In this document: one piece after another, positions 43,064-52,690 of the stretch
Layout of the letters: every line of letters starts with the position of its first letter
How positions within the stretch are numbered: the first letter of the stretch is position 1
Assembly: GCA_934153805.1 (NCBI GenBank)
Contig: CAKPFO010000005.1
Span: forward strand, 1 to 64,000
Source: an uncultured Clostridia bacterium
GTDB taxonomy: Bacteria > Bacillota > Clostridia > TANB77 > CAG-508
Length of the DNA: 64,000 nucleotides
Direction of reading: 5' to 3'
Position numbers and translations under genes: made by a program
The notes under the pieces: model-generated
Told to the model about the DNA's origin: nothing
The model's database searches: none
Seen by the model: only the letters and a program-made list of their open reading frames with translations

Positions 43064-44321
43064 TTATGTGCAAAAGTCAAGACATGATGGAAAATTTTCA
43101 AAAAATTGAGTCATATAATTAAATATTTCTTTTCTTCTTATTTCTTTTTCATTTATAATATCTACTATTTCTATAATTTTTTCTTTGTTTTTTATTATCA
43201 AATTTCCTATTTTGGTTTTCTCTTTTACTGGTGCTTCATATTGATATATGCAATTAATTTCCACTTTTATATCTTTTTGTGTTCCTTTTTTCATAGGAAT
43301 TACTTTATTACTTATTTTATCTAATTTTAATTCCATATTTGTGCTTTCTGCTTTATTTATATATATTCTGCTTTTATTAATTTGTTTCCAACTTTCAAAT
43401 TCTTTTAATGCAATTTCTTCTATATTTACTCTTTCATAATTGTTAAAAGCATATTCTATTAGCTTTTTACTATCTATTGTTCTTTGCTTTTTTGTATCTG
43501 CTCCTAATACTACTGTTATAATTTGATTTTGATTTCTTGTGCAAGATGTTACCAAACATCTCATAGCATTTCCTGTAAACCCTGTTTTTACTCCATCTAC
43601 ACCTTCTAAATTACCTAATAGTTCGTTAGTATTATATATATTCCTTGCTACTCCATTTATGCTAATATTACAATTTTTTGTTTTAACTATTTCTGCAAAT
43701 TTAGGATTATCTAATGCATAGTCTGTAATAATAGCAAGTTCATATGCTGTTGTATAGTGTTCTTCATCGTCAAGTCCATGTGGCGTAACGAAATGTGTTT
43801 GTTTCAATCCTAGCTCTTTTGCTTTTTTGTTCATAAGGTTGCTAAAGCCCTCCACACTACCTCCAACCTTCTCTGCCAAAGCTACTGCAGCATCATTTCC
43901 GTGAGCGTAACATTAGTCCATATAATAAGTCATTTATTGATATTTTATCTGCAGTATTTAATTTTAATCTAGACCCTCCTGTATTTGCTGCTTTTTTAGA
44001 TACTGTTACTATTTCTTCTAAATTAGCATTTTCTAATACTACAATTGCAGTCATTATTTTTGTAGTAGATGCCATTGCTCTTTTAATATTTTCTTCTTTT
44101 CCCCATATTACTTTTTTAGTTATTCTGTCATATATTATTGCAGATTTCGAATTTATTATTGGCTCTTGTGTTGGTAGTGTTGCAGATTCTACTAAAATAT
44201 CTTGAAGGTCTGTATCACTGTAATCTTCCTCGTCACCATCATCTGCAAATACACATTTTACATTAATCATAAACATTAACATTATGAGCACTGTAAATGT
44301 CACCAAAATCTTTTTTAACAT
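43064..44321 (-). CDS. dacF: D-alanyl-D-alanine carboxypeptidase, +1 shift at CGG in SGN motif
   Basis: Penicillin-binding carboxypeptidase (S11) acting on cell-wall pentapeptides outside the membrane: signal peptide (1-26), SxxK at Ser85-Lys88, SGN at 140-142, KTG in GVKTGFTG, C-terminal PBP5-like domain. Zero frame reads LMLRS then CGG AAA TGA (stop). Skipping one base gives LMLRSGNDAAVALAEKVGG, exactly the family sequence. The length (1,258 bases) fits one extra base, giving 418 residues. Either recoded or a frameshift mutant; the shared pattern favours recoding. Confidence 0.75.
43899..43901 (-). other. Candidate +1 recoding site CGG, dacF
   Basis: CGC TCA C|GGA AAT GAT: the extra C falls within the catalytic Ser-Gly-Asn triad codons; zero frame stops one codon after CGG. 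Confidence 0.75.
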
Positions 44322-44322
44322 T

Positions 44323-44362
44323 AAAAATCACCTTCTATATTTTATTATAAAAGGTGATTTTT
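44323..44362 (-). terminator. rpoC terminator overlapping dacF ribosome binding site
   Basis: AAAAATCACCTT and AAGGTGATTTTT arms (12 bp, loop 16). The 3' arm contains the GAAGGTG that precedes the dacF ATG, so folding would both end rpoBC transcripts and hide the dacF start. Confidence 0.65.
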
Positions 44363-44383
44363 ATGACTTATTTATTATTGTTT

Positions 44384-47300
44384 CTATTCAGCTTTATTTT
44401 CTGGCATATCTGATGTTTCTTCTTTTACTTCTTCTACACTTTCTGTTGTCTTTTCTTCTATATCTTCTGCAGTTTCTTCAGATTCTGCCTCTTCATTTTC
44501 TGTACTTATTTTTGTGTTTCTATATTTTGTAAGACCTGTACCTGCTGGAATTAGTTTACCAATAATAACATTTTCTTTTAATCCTACTAACTCATCTACT
44601 TTTCCTTTTATTGCTGCTTCTGTAAGTACTCTTGTTGTCTCTTGGAAAGATGCTGCAGATAAGAAACTATCTGTTGCAAGCGATGCTTTTGTTATTCCTA
44701 AAAGAACACGTTTTCCTGTTGCAGGACGTTTACCTTCTTCTATTGCCTTCTTGTTAATGTCTTCAAATTCATACATATCAATTAATGAACCGGCAAACAT
44801 TTCTGTATCTCCGTTATCTTCAACTCTTACTTTCTTAAGCATTTGTCTACCAATAACCTCAATATGTTTATCGTTAATATCAACACCTTGGTTTCTATAA
44901 ACTTTTTGTACTTCTTGTACTAGATAGTTATATACTCCTTCAGGTCCTTTTATTAATAATAATTCATTTGGATTTATAGATCCTTCTGTTAGTGGTTGAC
45001 CTTCAACGACTTCATCGCCATCTCTTACTTTTAGTTTAGAACCAAATGGTATTACGTATGTTCTGCTGTCGTCATTTGATGTAACAATAACTTCTTTTCT
45101 CTTCTTTTCGTCAGCAATTTTTACTATACCATCTATTTCTGAGATTATAGCTAATCCCTTTGGTTTTCTTGCTTCAAATAACTCTTCAACCCTTGGAAGA
45201 CCTTGTGTAATATCTGCTACACCGGCAACACCACCAGAGTGAATTGTTCTCATTGTAAGCTGTGTACCAGGTTCACCTATTGATTGAGCAGCTATAATAC
45301 CAACTGCTTCACCAATATTAACTTCTTTATGTGATGATAATCCCATACCATAGCACTTAGAACATACACCGTTCTTTGTTCTACATCCAAATACACTACG
45401 TACTCTAACTTTTTCTATTCCAGCTGCTACTATAGCATCTGCTATTTTATCATCTATCATAGTTTCTGCATTTACAATTACTTCGTTTGTTTCTGGATTT
45501 ACTATATCTTGTAATGGATATCTTCCTATTAATCTTTCTTGTAAGCTTTCAATTACTTGATTTCCATCTTTAATTGCAGATAATTCAATTCCATCATGAG
45601 TTCCACAGTCTTCTTCTCTTACGATAATATCTTGAGAAACATCTACTAATCTTCTTGTTAAATATCCAGAGTCCGCTGTTCTTAAAGCTGTATCTGATAG
45701 ACCCTTACGAGCACCATGGGCAGATATGAAATACTCTAATGCGTCTAGACCTTCCCTAAAAGAAGATTTAATTGGTATTTCTACTGTCTTACCTGTTGTA
45801 CTAGCCATAAGTCCACGCATACCTGCGATTTGTTTTAATTGGTCTATGTTACCTCTGGCTCCAGAGTCAGACATCATGTATACTGGGTTTAATGCTGTGA
45901 AATTGTTTTTCATTGCATCTTTTACATCATCTGTTGCTTTTTCCCAAATTTTAATTACAGATTGATATCTTTCATCATCAGTAATTAAACCACGTTTGTA
46001 TTGTTTTAATACAGTTTCTACTTGTTTTGAAGCTTGCTCTAATATTTCTTTCTTTTCAGCTGGTACTTTAACATCTTCTATAGAAACTGTTATTGCACCT
46101 ATTGTAGAATATTTAAATCCTGTTGATTTAATATAGTCTAGTAGTTCTGCTGAACGGCTTAATCCATGTTTATTAATACATTTTTCTATGATTTTTCCTA
46201 AATCCTTTTTCTTAACAACGAAGTTAATTTCTGGTTCAAATTCGTTTTCTGGATTTGTTCTATCTACAAATCCTAAATCTTGTGGTATTTCTTTATTATA
46301 TATAATTCTACCAACTGTTGTTTCTACTTTTTTATGTATTTCATTTCCATTTTCATCTATCTTTGACATTCTAACGAAAATCTTTGCATGTATTCCTACA
46401 TCTTTATTTTCATATGACATTATAGCTTCTTCTGGAGAACTGAAATATGTACCTTCTCCTTCTTCACCCTCTACTTGCATTGTTAAATAATAACTTCCTA
46501 AAATCATATCTTGTGTTGGTACTGTAACTGGTTTACCATCTTGAGGCTTTAATAAGTTATTTACTGATAACATTAAGTATCTTGCTTCTGCTTGTGCTTC
46601 TGGTGATAATGGAACGTGTATAGCCATTTGGTCACCATCGAAGTCAGCATTGAATGCTGTACATACTAATGGGTGTAATTTTATAGCTCTACCTTCTACT
46701 AAAACTGGCTCAAATGCTTGTATACCAAGTCTATGTAGTGTAGGTGCACGGTTTAACATTACTGGATGGTCTTTTATAACATCTTCTAATATATCCCATA
46801 CTTCTGGACGTAATTTTTCTACCATTCTTTTTGCATTTTTAATGTTATGTGCAATTCCTCTTCCTACTAATTCTTTCATTACAAATGGTTTAAATAATTC
46901 TACTGCCATTTCTTTTGGAAGACCGCATTGATATAATTTAAGTTCTGGTCCTATAACGATAACAGAACGTCCAGAATAGTCAACACGTTTACCTAGTAAG
47001 TTTTGACGGAAACGACCTTGTTTACCTTTAAGCATATCTGATAATGATTTTAATGCTCTGTTTCCTGCTCCTGTTACTGGTCTTCCACGTCTAGAGTTGT
47101 CTATTAATGCATCTACAGATTCTTGAAGCATTCTTTTTTCGTTTCTCTTTATTATTTCTGGTGCTCCAAGTTCTATTAATCTTTTTAAACGATTATTTCT
47201 GTTTATAACTCTTCTGTATAAATCATTTAAATCTGATGTTGCAAATCTACCACCATCTAATTGTACCATTGGTCTTAATTCTGGTGGAATTACTGGAACA

Positions 47301-47992
47301 ACATTCATTATCATCCATTCAGGTCTATTTCCTGATAATCTAAATGATTCTACTGTATCTAATCTTTTTATTAATTTTGCCTTTTTTTGTTCACTAGCTT
47401 TTTCTAGTTCTTTCTTTAAACTTTCTGATAATTTATCTAAGTCTATCTCTTTTAATAATTTTTCTAGAGCTTCTGCTCCCATTTCAGCTTTAAAGCTTCC
47501 ATATCCATATTTTTCTACAGCTTCTGTATATTCTTTTTCAGTTAATACTTGACCTTTCATTAGTCCAGATTCACCTTTGTCTGTTACTATATATGCTGCA
47601 AAATATACTATTTTTTCTAGGTTTCTTGGAGATATATCAAGCATTAATGCAATTCTACTTGGTATTCCTTTAAAGTACCAAATATGTGCAACTGGAGCTG
47701 CAAGTTCAATATGTCCCATTCTTTCACGTCTTACTTTAGATTTAGTTACCTCAACACCACATCTATCGCAGACAATTCCTTTATAACGAACTCTTTTGTA
47801 TTTACCACAATGACATTCCCAGTCTTTTGTTGGTCCAAATATTCTTTCACAAAATAGTCCATCTTTTTCTGGTTTTAAAGTTCTATAATTAATAGTTTCT
47901 GGTTTTTTTACTTCACCTTTTGACCATTCTCTTATTTTTTCGTCTGATGCTAATCCGATTTTTATCTTATCAAACATTTCTAATTCATCCAC
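44384..47992 (-). CDS. rpoC: RNA polymerase beta' subunit
   Basis: A 1,202-aa subunit. N-terminal zinc finger (CHCGKYKRVRYKGIVCDRCGV), catalytic NADFDGDQMA, bridge helix/trigger-loop region (MRTIHSGG), C-terminal lineage-typical acidic Glu-rich tail. No CGG codon in frame. Follows rpoB after a 220-base spacer. Confidence 0.98.
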   Translation of the reverse strand: MDELEMFDKIKIGLASDEKIREWSKGEVKKPETINYRTLKPEKDGLFCERIFGPTKDWECHCGKYKRVRYKGIVCDRCGVEVTKSKVRRERMGHIELAAPVAHIWYFKGIPSRIALMLDISPRNLEKIVYFAAYIVTDKGESGLMKGQVLTEKEYTEAVEKYGYGSFKAEMGAEALEKLLKEIDLDKLSESLKKELEKASEQKKAKLIKRLDTVESFRLSGNRPEWMIMNVVPVIPPELRPMVQLDGGRFATSDLNDLYRRVINRNNRLKRLIELGAPEIIKRNEKRMLQESVDALIDNSRRGRPVTGAGNRALKSLSDMLKGKQGRFRQNLLGKRVDYSGRSVIVIGPELKLYQCGLPKEMAVELFKPFVMKELVGRGIAHNIKNAKRMVEKLRPEVWDILEDVIKDHPVMLNRAPTLHRLGIQAFEPVLVEGRAIKLHPLVCTAFNADFDGDQMAIHVPLSPEAQAEARYLMLSVNNLLKPQDGKPVTVPTQDMILGSYYLTMQVEGEEGEGTYFSSPEEAIMSYENKDVGIHAKIFVRMSKIDENGNEIHKKVETTVGRIIYNKEIPQDLGFVDRTNPENEFEPEINFVVKKKDLGKIIEKCINKHGLSRSAELLDYIKSTGFKYSTIGAITVSIEDVKVPAEKKEILEQASKQVETVLKQYKRGLITDDERYQSVIKIWEKATDDVKDAMKNNFTALNPVYMMSDSGARGNIDQLKQIAGMRGLMASTTGKTVEIPIKSSFREGLDALEYFISAHGARKGLSDTALRTADSGYLTRRLVDVSQDIIVREEDCGTHDGIELSAIKDGNQVIESLQERLIGRYPLQDIVNPETNEVIVNAETMIDDKIADAIVAAGIEKVRVRSVFGCRTKNGVCSKCYGMGLSSHKEVNIGEAVGIIAAQSIGEPGTQLTMRTIHSGGVAGVADITQGLPRVEELFEARKPKGLAIISEIDGIVKIADEKKRKEVIVTSNDDSRTYVIPFGSKLKVRDGDEVVEGQPLTEGSINPNELLLIKGPEGVYNYLVQEVQKVYRNQGVDINDKHIEVIGRQMLKKVRVEDNGDTEMFAGSLIDMYEFEDINKKAIEEGKRPATGKRVLLGITKASLATDSFLSAASFQETTRVLTEAAIKGKVDELVGLKENVIIGKLIPAGTGLTKYRNTKISTENEEAESEETAEDIEEKTTESVEEVKEETSDMPENKAE

Positions 47993-48030
47993 TATTGGTT
48001 AGCCCCCTCTTTCTAGAAATTTGTGGTCAA

Positions 48031-48059
48031 ATGCTAGAAATTTAATTATTTTCTAGCAT
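48031..48059. other. Hairpin in rpoB-rpoC spacer
   Basis: ATGCTAGAAA with TTTCTAGCAT, 9-base loop, no T run; possible RNA processing or stability element between the two subunit genes. The rest of 48001-48211 shows nothing else. Confidence 0.4.
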
Positions 48060-48211
48060 CTAACTTTCTATTTCTAATTTCTAACTTATGACATATTACA
48101 TTTAACTTTTATATTGCTATTTCATCAAAATCATAAAATACTCCACTGCTGAGCAATTCATTTGGTCTATTTTACTTTTTCTTTGAAAAATATTCAATTA
48201 ATTTTTTATTT

Positions 48212-51200
48212 TTAATTAAGATCATCTTCTCCTAAATCTGAATCGAAAATTGAATCATCTTCGTCTAATTCTTCAAACAATTCATCTTCATCTGTATCTA
48301 GAAGCATTTCTTCTGTATCCTCATCTGCTTCTATATAATTGTCCTCTAATTCAGATTCGTCAAGAACATTTTCTCCTACTTTTGCATCTTCGTAATCTAT
48401 TCCCTCATCAATATGTTCTTTTAATTCTAGTTCTTCATTTTGTTCAGAATATAGACGTATATCTAATCCTAAAGATTGAAGTTCTTTAATTAATACTTTA
48501 AATGATTCTGGAACTCCTGGTTCAGGAATATTTTCACCTTTGACAATTGCTTCATATGTTTTAACACGTCCAACAACGTCATCTGATTTAACTGTTAACA
48601 TTTCTTGTAATGTGTAAGCTGCACCATATGCTTCTAGTGCCCAAACCTCCATCTCTCCGAAACGTTGTCCACCGAATTGAGCTTTACCTCCAAGTGGTTG
48701 TTGTGTTACTAGTGAGTATGGACCAGTTGAACGAGCATGTATCTTATCATCTACTAAGTGATGTAGTTTTAACATGTACATAACACCAACTGTAACTGGG
48801 TTATCAAATTTTTCACCTGTACGTCCATCATATACAACTGCTTTTCCGTCTTCTCTTAGTCCTGCTTCTTTTAGTAATTCTTTTATTTCTTCGTCTGTAG
48901 CACCATCAAATACTGGTGTTGCCACTTTCCAGCCTAAAGCTTTTGCTGCCATACCTAAGTGAACTTCTAGAACTTGACCTAAGTTCATACGAGAAGGTAT
49001 ACCTTGTGGGTTTAGTACTATATCTACTGGAGTACCGTCTTCTAAGAATGGCATGTCTTCAACTGGAAGTATTCTTGAAATAACACCTTTGTTACCATGA
49101 CGTCCGGCCATTTTATCACCAACAGAGATTTTTCTCTTTGTTGCAATATAACAACGAATTACTTGGTTAACACCAGGTCCTAATTCATCTGAATTATCTC
49201 TAGTAAATATTTTAACGTCTACTATTGTTCCAGCTTCACCATGTGGAACTCTTAAAGATGTATCTCTAACTTCTCTTGCTTTTTCTCCAAATATTGCACG
49301 AAGTAATCTTTCTTCTGCTGTAAGTTCTGTTTCTCCTTTTGGAGTAACTTTACCTACTAATATGTCTCCTGGTCTTACTTCTGCACCTATTCTTATAATT
49401 CCGTTTTCATCTAGGTCTTTTAATGTATCGTCTCCGACATTTGGAATATCACGAGTGATTTCTTCTGGACCTAATTTTGTATCACGACATTCGCAATCAT
49501 ATTCTTCAATATGTATAGATGTATAAACATCTTCTTTAACTAATCTTTCGCTAATTAATACAGCATCTTCGTAGTTGTAACCTTCCCAAGTTGTAAAAGC
49601 TATTAAAACATTTCTTCCTAAAGCCATTTCTCCATTTTTTGTAGATGGTCCATCAGCTAAAATATCTCCTGCTTTAACTTTTTCTCCTCTTGTTACAACT
49701 GGTCTTTGGTTAATACACGTACCACCATTTGTTCTTTTGAACTTACGTAACTTATATGTATCTATTTCATTCTTTTTATTACGTACTTTTACTTCGTCTG
49801 CTGTTACTTTTTCTACAATACCCTCATTAATTGCAGTAATTGTAATTCCAGAGTCTCTTGCTGCTCTGTATTCAATTCCTGTTCCAACTATTGGAGATTC
49901 TGGCATAAGTAGTGGAACTGCTTGACGTTGCATGTTAGAACCCATAAGTGAACGTTTAACGTCATCATGCTCTAAGAATGGTATCATAGCTGCTGCTACA
50001 GAAACTAATTCTTTTGGTGAAACATCAACATAGTCAACTTGTTCTCTATCAACCTCTGTAATTTCTTCTCTATGACGTACACGAATTCTTTTATGTACAA
50101 ATTTTCCTTCTTCATCTAGTGGTTCAGAAGCTTGTGCAATTATGTATTTGTCTTCTTCATCAGCTGGCATATATTCTACTATATCTGTTACTTTACCTGT
50201 TTCTTTATCTACTTTTCTATATGGTGTTTCAATAAATCCATATTCATTTATAATAGCAAATGATGAAAGTGCTGATATAAGACCTATATTTGGTCCTTCT
50301 GGAGACTCTACAGGGCAAAGTCTTCCATAATGTGTATAGTGAATATCACGAACCTCGAATCCTGCTCTTTCACGAGAAAGTCCTCCAGGTCCTAATGCTG
50401 AAATTCTTCTTTTATGTGTAAGTTCAGACAATGGGTTTGTTTGGTCCATAAATTGTGATAATTGTGAACTTCCAAAGAATTCTCTTATTGATGATGTTAT
50501 AGGTTTTGTGTTTATTAATGTCTGTGGAGTTACAACATCTAAGTCTTGAATTGTCATTCTTTCACGAACAACTCTTTCAAGTCTTGTTAAACCAATTCTA
50601 AATTGATTTTGTAACAATTCTCCAACACATCTAATACGTCTGTTTCCTAAATGGTCAATATCATCTACATTTCCTAAACCATGATCTAAGTTTAATAAAT
50701 AACTAATTGAAGCAATTATATCTTCATTTGTTATATGTTTAGGAACTAATTCTTCTTTTCTTTCTTCTAATACTTTGTGTAAATCTTTTGCATCTGTTGT
50801 ATCTAATATAGATTTTAATACTTCATAATTTACTTCTTCTTTAAAATGTAAGTCTGAGATATCCACATCTGTTACAACTTTGTGAATATTTACTGTTCCA
50901 TTTCCTATAATTCTTACTTTTTTGTCATTTACTTTAACATCTACAATATTTAAACCAGTATTTTGTATTTCTTCTGCTACATCTGCTGATATAACTGAAT
51001 CTTTTTCTACAAGTACCTCTCCTGTAGATGGATCTATAATGTCTTCAAAAGCAACTAAGCCTGTTATTCTAGTAGCTAAACTTAATTTTTTGTTAAACTT
51101 ATATCTACCTACTTTTGCTAAATCATATCTTCTTTCATCGAAGAATAATCCATTAAATAAATTTCTAGCAGCATCAACTGTTGGTAATTCACCTGGTCTT

Positions 51201-51916
51201 AATTTTTTGTATATTTCTATTAAGGCTTCTTCGCTAGTTTTTATTGGGTCTTTTGCTATAGTTGCAGTAAGTTTTGACTCTTCTCCAAATAATTCTAATA
51301 TTTGTTCATCTGTTGTAAGACCAATTGCTCTTAATAAACAAGTTACAGGTATTTTTCTTGTTCTATCTACTCTTGCCCAGAATACATCATTGCTGTCTGT
51401 TTCGTACTCTATCCAAGCACCACGAATAGGCATAACTGTTGATGTAAAAATCTTTTTACCAGTTTTGTCAAATTCAGATGCATAGTAACATCCTGGTGAA
51501 CGTACTAACTGGCTAACTACAACTCTCTCTGCACCATTAATGATGAAAGTTCCACTCTCTGTCATTACTGGGAAATCTCCAAGATAAATTTCTTGTTCTT
51601 TAATTTCTCCTGTTTCACGGTTAATTAAACGAACCTTAACATGTAATCTTGTAGAATAAGTAGCATCTCTTTCTTTTGCTTCTTCAACTGAATATTTAGT
51701 TTTCTCCTCCATGTAATAATCGAAAAATTCAAGAACTAAGTTTCCAGAGTAATCTACGATTGGAGATATATCTTTTAAAACTTCTCCTAATCCTTCTTCT
51801 ACGAACCAATCGTAAGAATCTTTTTGAACCTTAATAAGGTTTGGCATTTCTATAAAATCGCCAATTTTCGCAAACGTTTTACGTGTGCATTTTTCATGTT
51901 TGATATCCTTTACCAA
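48212..51916 (-). CDS. rpoB: RNA polymerase beta subunit
   Basis: A subunit of about 1,234 aa. Rifampicin-region FGSSQLSQFMDQTNPLSELT and HKRRISALGPGG, C-terminal KLHHLVDDKIHARSTGPYSL are visible; the acidic tail (about 60 residues) is longer than usual. Start placed at TTG 51916, eight bases from AGGAG; the GTG at 51925 would sit inside that site. No in-frame CGG. Confidence 0.97.
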   Translation of the reverse strand: MVKDIKHEKCTRKTFAKIGDFIEMPNLIKVQKDSYDWFVEEGLGEVLKDISPIVDYSGNLVLEFFDYYMEEKTKYSVEEAKERDATYSTRLHVKVRLINRETGEIKEQEIYLGDFPVMTESGTFIINGAERVVVSQLVRSPGCYYASEFDKTGKKIFTSTVMPIRGAWIEYETDSNDVFWARVDRTRKIPVTCLLRAIGLTTDEQILELFGEESKLTATIAKDPIKTSEEALIEIYKKLRPGELPTVDAARNLFNGLFFDERRYDLAKVGRYKFNKKLSLATRITGLVAFEDIIDPSTGEVLVEKDSVISADVAEEIQNTGLNIVDVKVNDKKVRIIGNGTVNIHKVVTDVDISDLHFKEEVNYEVLKSILDTTDAKDLHKVLEERKEELVPKHITNEDIIASISYLLNLDHGLGNVDDIDHLGNRRIRCVGELLQNQFRIGLTRLERVVRERMTIQDLDVVTPQTLINTKPITSSIREFFGSSQLSQFMDQTNPLSELTHKRRISALGPGGLSRERAGFEVRDIHYTHYGRLCPVESPEGPNIGLISALSSFAIINEYGFIETPYRKVDKETGKVTDIVEYMPADEEDKYIIAQASEPLDEEGKFVHKRIRVRHREEITEVDREQVDYVDVSPKELVSVAAAMIPFLEHDDVKRSLMGSNMQRQAVPLLMPESPIVGTGIEYRAARDSGITITAINEGIVEKVTADEVKVRNKKNEIDTYKLRKFKRTNGGTCINQRPVVTRGEKVKAGDILADGPSTKNGEMALGRNVLIAFTTWEGYNYEDAVLISERLVKEDVYTSIHIEEYDCECRDTKLGPEEITRDIPNVGDDTLKDLDENGIIRIGAEVRPGDILVGKVTPKGETELTAEERLLRAIFGEKAREVRDTSLRVPHGEAGTIVDVKIFTRDNSDELGPGVNQVIRCYIATKRKISVGDKMAGRHGNKGVISRILPVEDMPFLEDGTPVDIVLNPQGIPSRMNLGQVLEVHLGMAAKALGWKVATPVFDGATDEEIKELLKEAGLREDGKAVVYDGRTGEKFDNPVTVGVMYMLKLHHLVDDKIHARSTGPYSLVTQQPLGGKAQFGGQRFGEMEVWALEAYGAAYTLQEMLTVKSDDVVGRVKTYEAIVKGENIPEPGVPESFKVLIKELQSLGLDIRLYSEQNEELELKEHIDEGIDYEDAKVGENVLDESELEDNYIEADEDTEEMLLDTDEDELFEELDEDDSIFDSDLGEDDLN

Positions 51917-51925
51917 AACAATCAC

Positions 51926-52303
51926 TCCTAAATAAAATTTAAGCAGATATAAATTTATGGCATTATATGCCTCTTTTGAATAAATATATATTTTGAAAAA
52001 AAGTCCTTCTCATATTTTGCTTTCTATATTTGCTTACACTTTCCTGCTTATAAAAAGTTTACACCAATATAAAAAACTAATACAATTCCTCTTTTTTTCT
52101 AATTTACTTGATTTTGAAATTAGACCACAAAAAGACAAACCCGCTTTAATTATTTTTTTCTGCTGGTTCTGCCTTAACTTTTGTTATCCCTTTTTCTAAA
52201 ATGTTTCTTTTTAATATTAATCAGCCCCTATTTTTATATATGTTTGGAGCAGTTTAACATTATGTTCCTCATATGTAAAGCGTAAAACTGCTTATACATT
52301 TTT
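51926..52303 (-). other. Long leader of rpoB
   Basis: About 370 bases between promoter and rpoB. It contains a GCAGTTTTACGC...AACTGC stem near its start and no convincing gene; rplL is not upstream as in many genomes. May hold a regulatory structure. Confidence 0.4.
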
Positions 52304-52333
52304 ATTATACTGTATTTCTAGTAGGCTTGTCAA
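52304..52333 (-). promoter_or_regulatory. rpoB promoter
   Basis: TTGACA (plus 52328-52333), 18-base spacer, TATAAT (plus 52304-52309), reading toward rpoB. Confidence 0.75.
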
Positions 52334-52457
52334 TAAAAATTTGAAATATTTTCACTTTATTTTTTGTGTTTCTGTCTTATTTTATGATGTTCTATTTTTA
52401 GTTTTTTAATATTTTATCTATATGACTTTCTTTTTTATTTTTCAACTTTTACCTCAT

Positions 52458-52503
52458 ATTAAAATTAAAGGTTGGATGTTTTTTTCCAACCTTTAATTTT
52501 AAT
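52458..52503. terminator. 18-bp hairpin terminator
   Basis: Perfect arms ATTAAAATTAAAGGTTGG / CCAACCTTTAATTTTAAT, loop of ten. Lies between the prepilin-like gene and rpoB and probably ends transcription of the former. Confidence 0.65.
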
Positions 52504-52542
52504 GTTTTTATAAATTTTAATTTCAACCACTTTTTAATGTAT

Positions 52543-52568
52543 CGCTGTCAAGCGTTCAGTTTTCAGCG
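52543..52568. other. GC-rich hairpin just after prepilin/FGE gene
   Basis: CGCTG...CAGCG stem beginning within ten bases of the stop codon; hairpins at this place follow variable regions of diversity-generating retroelements. Confidence 0.35.
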
Positions 52569-52570
52569 TC

Positions 52571-52690
52571 CTATTTTATATAAAGTGCGACCCTGAAGCC
52601 GAAGTTCGTGTAAGTAAGGGCTGCATAACCGTAGTAACGAAAACATGCAGGGTTAGAACCAAACGCACTGTAGAAGCTGCCACCACGAAG
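52571..52690 (-). other. GC-rich 3' end, candidate DGR variable region
   Basis: The last 40 codons (GGSFYSAFGSNPACFRYYGY to FGFRVALYIK) are clearly richer in G/C than the rest of the gene and consist of aromatic/small residues at surface-loop positions, ending in the GFRVAL motif typical of C-type-lectin-fold variable proteins. No template repeat or reverse transcriptase is in the window. Confidence 0.4.

Noticed and set aside
15385..43901. A homopolymer sequencing error as cause of the frame breaks
   Set aside because: None of the six sites is in a homopolymer, and the extra base is always C before GG. A context-specific artefact remains possible but should then hit many other AGGA sequences, which stay in frame here (including thousands of codons of rpoB and rpoC).
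43064..44321. dacF as an ordinary pseudogene
   Set aside because: Only one base is in excess, the rest is conserved, and the break shares its CGG signature with five phage sites. Kept as a recoded gene, with sequencing error still to be excluded.
44514..44900. Plus-strand ORFs inside rpoC, rpoB and the giant virion gene
   Set aside because: Shadow frames of strongly conserved minus-strand genes without ribosome binding sites.
51926..52303. Truncated rplL or peptide gene in the rpoB leader
   Set aside because: A short open frame ending in KAEPAEKNN has no start codon or ribosome binding site.
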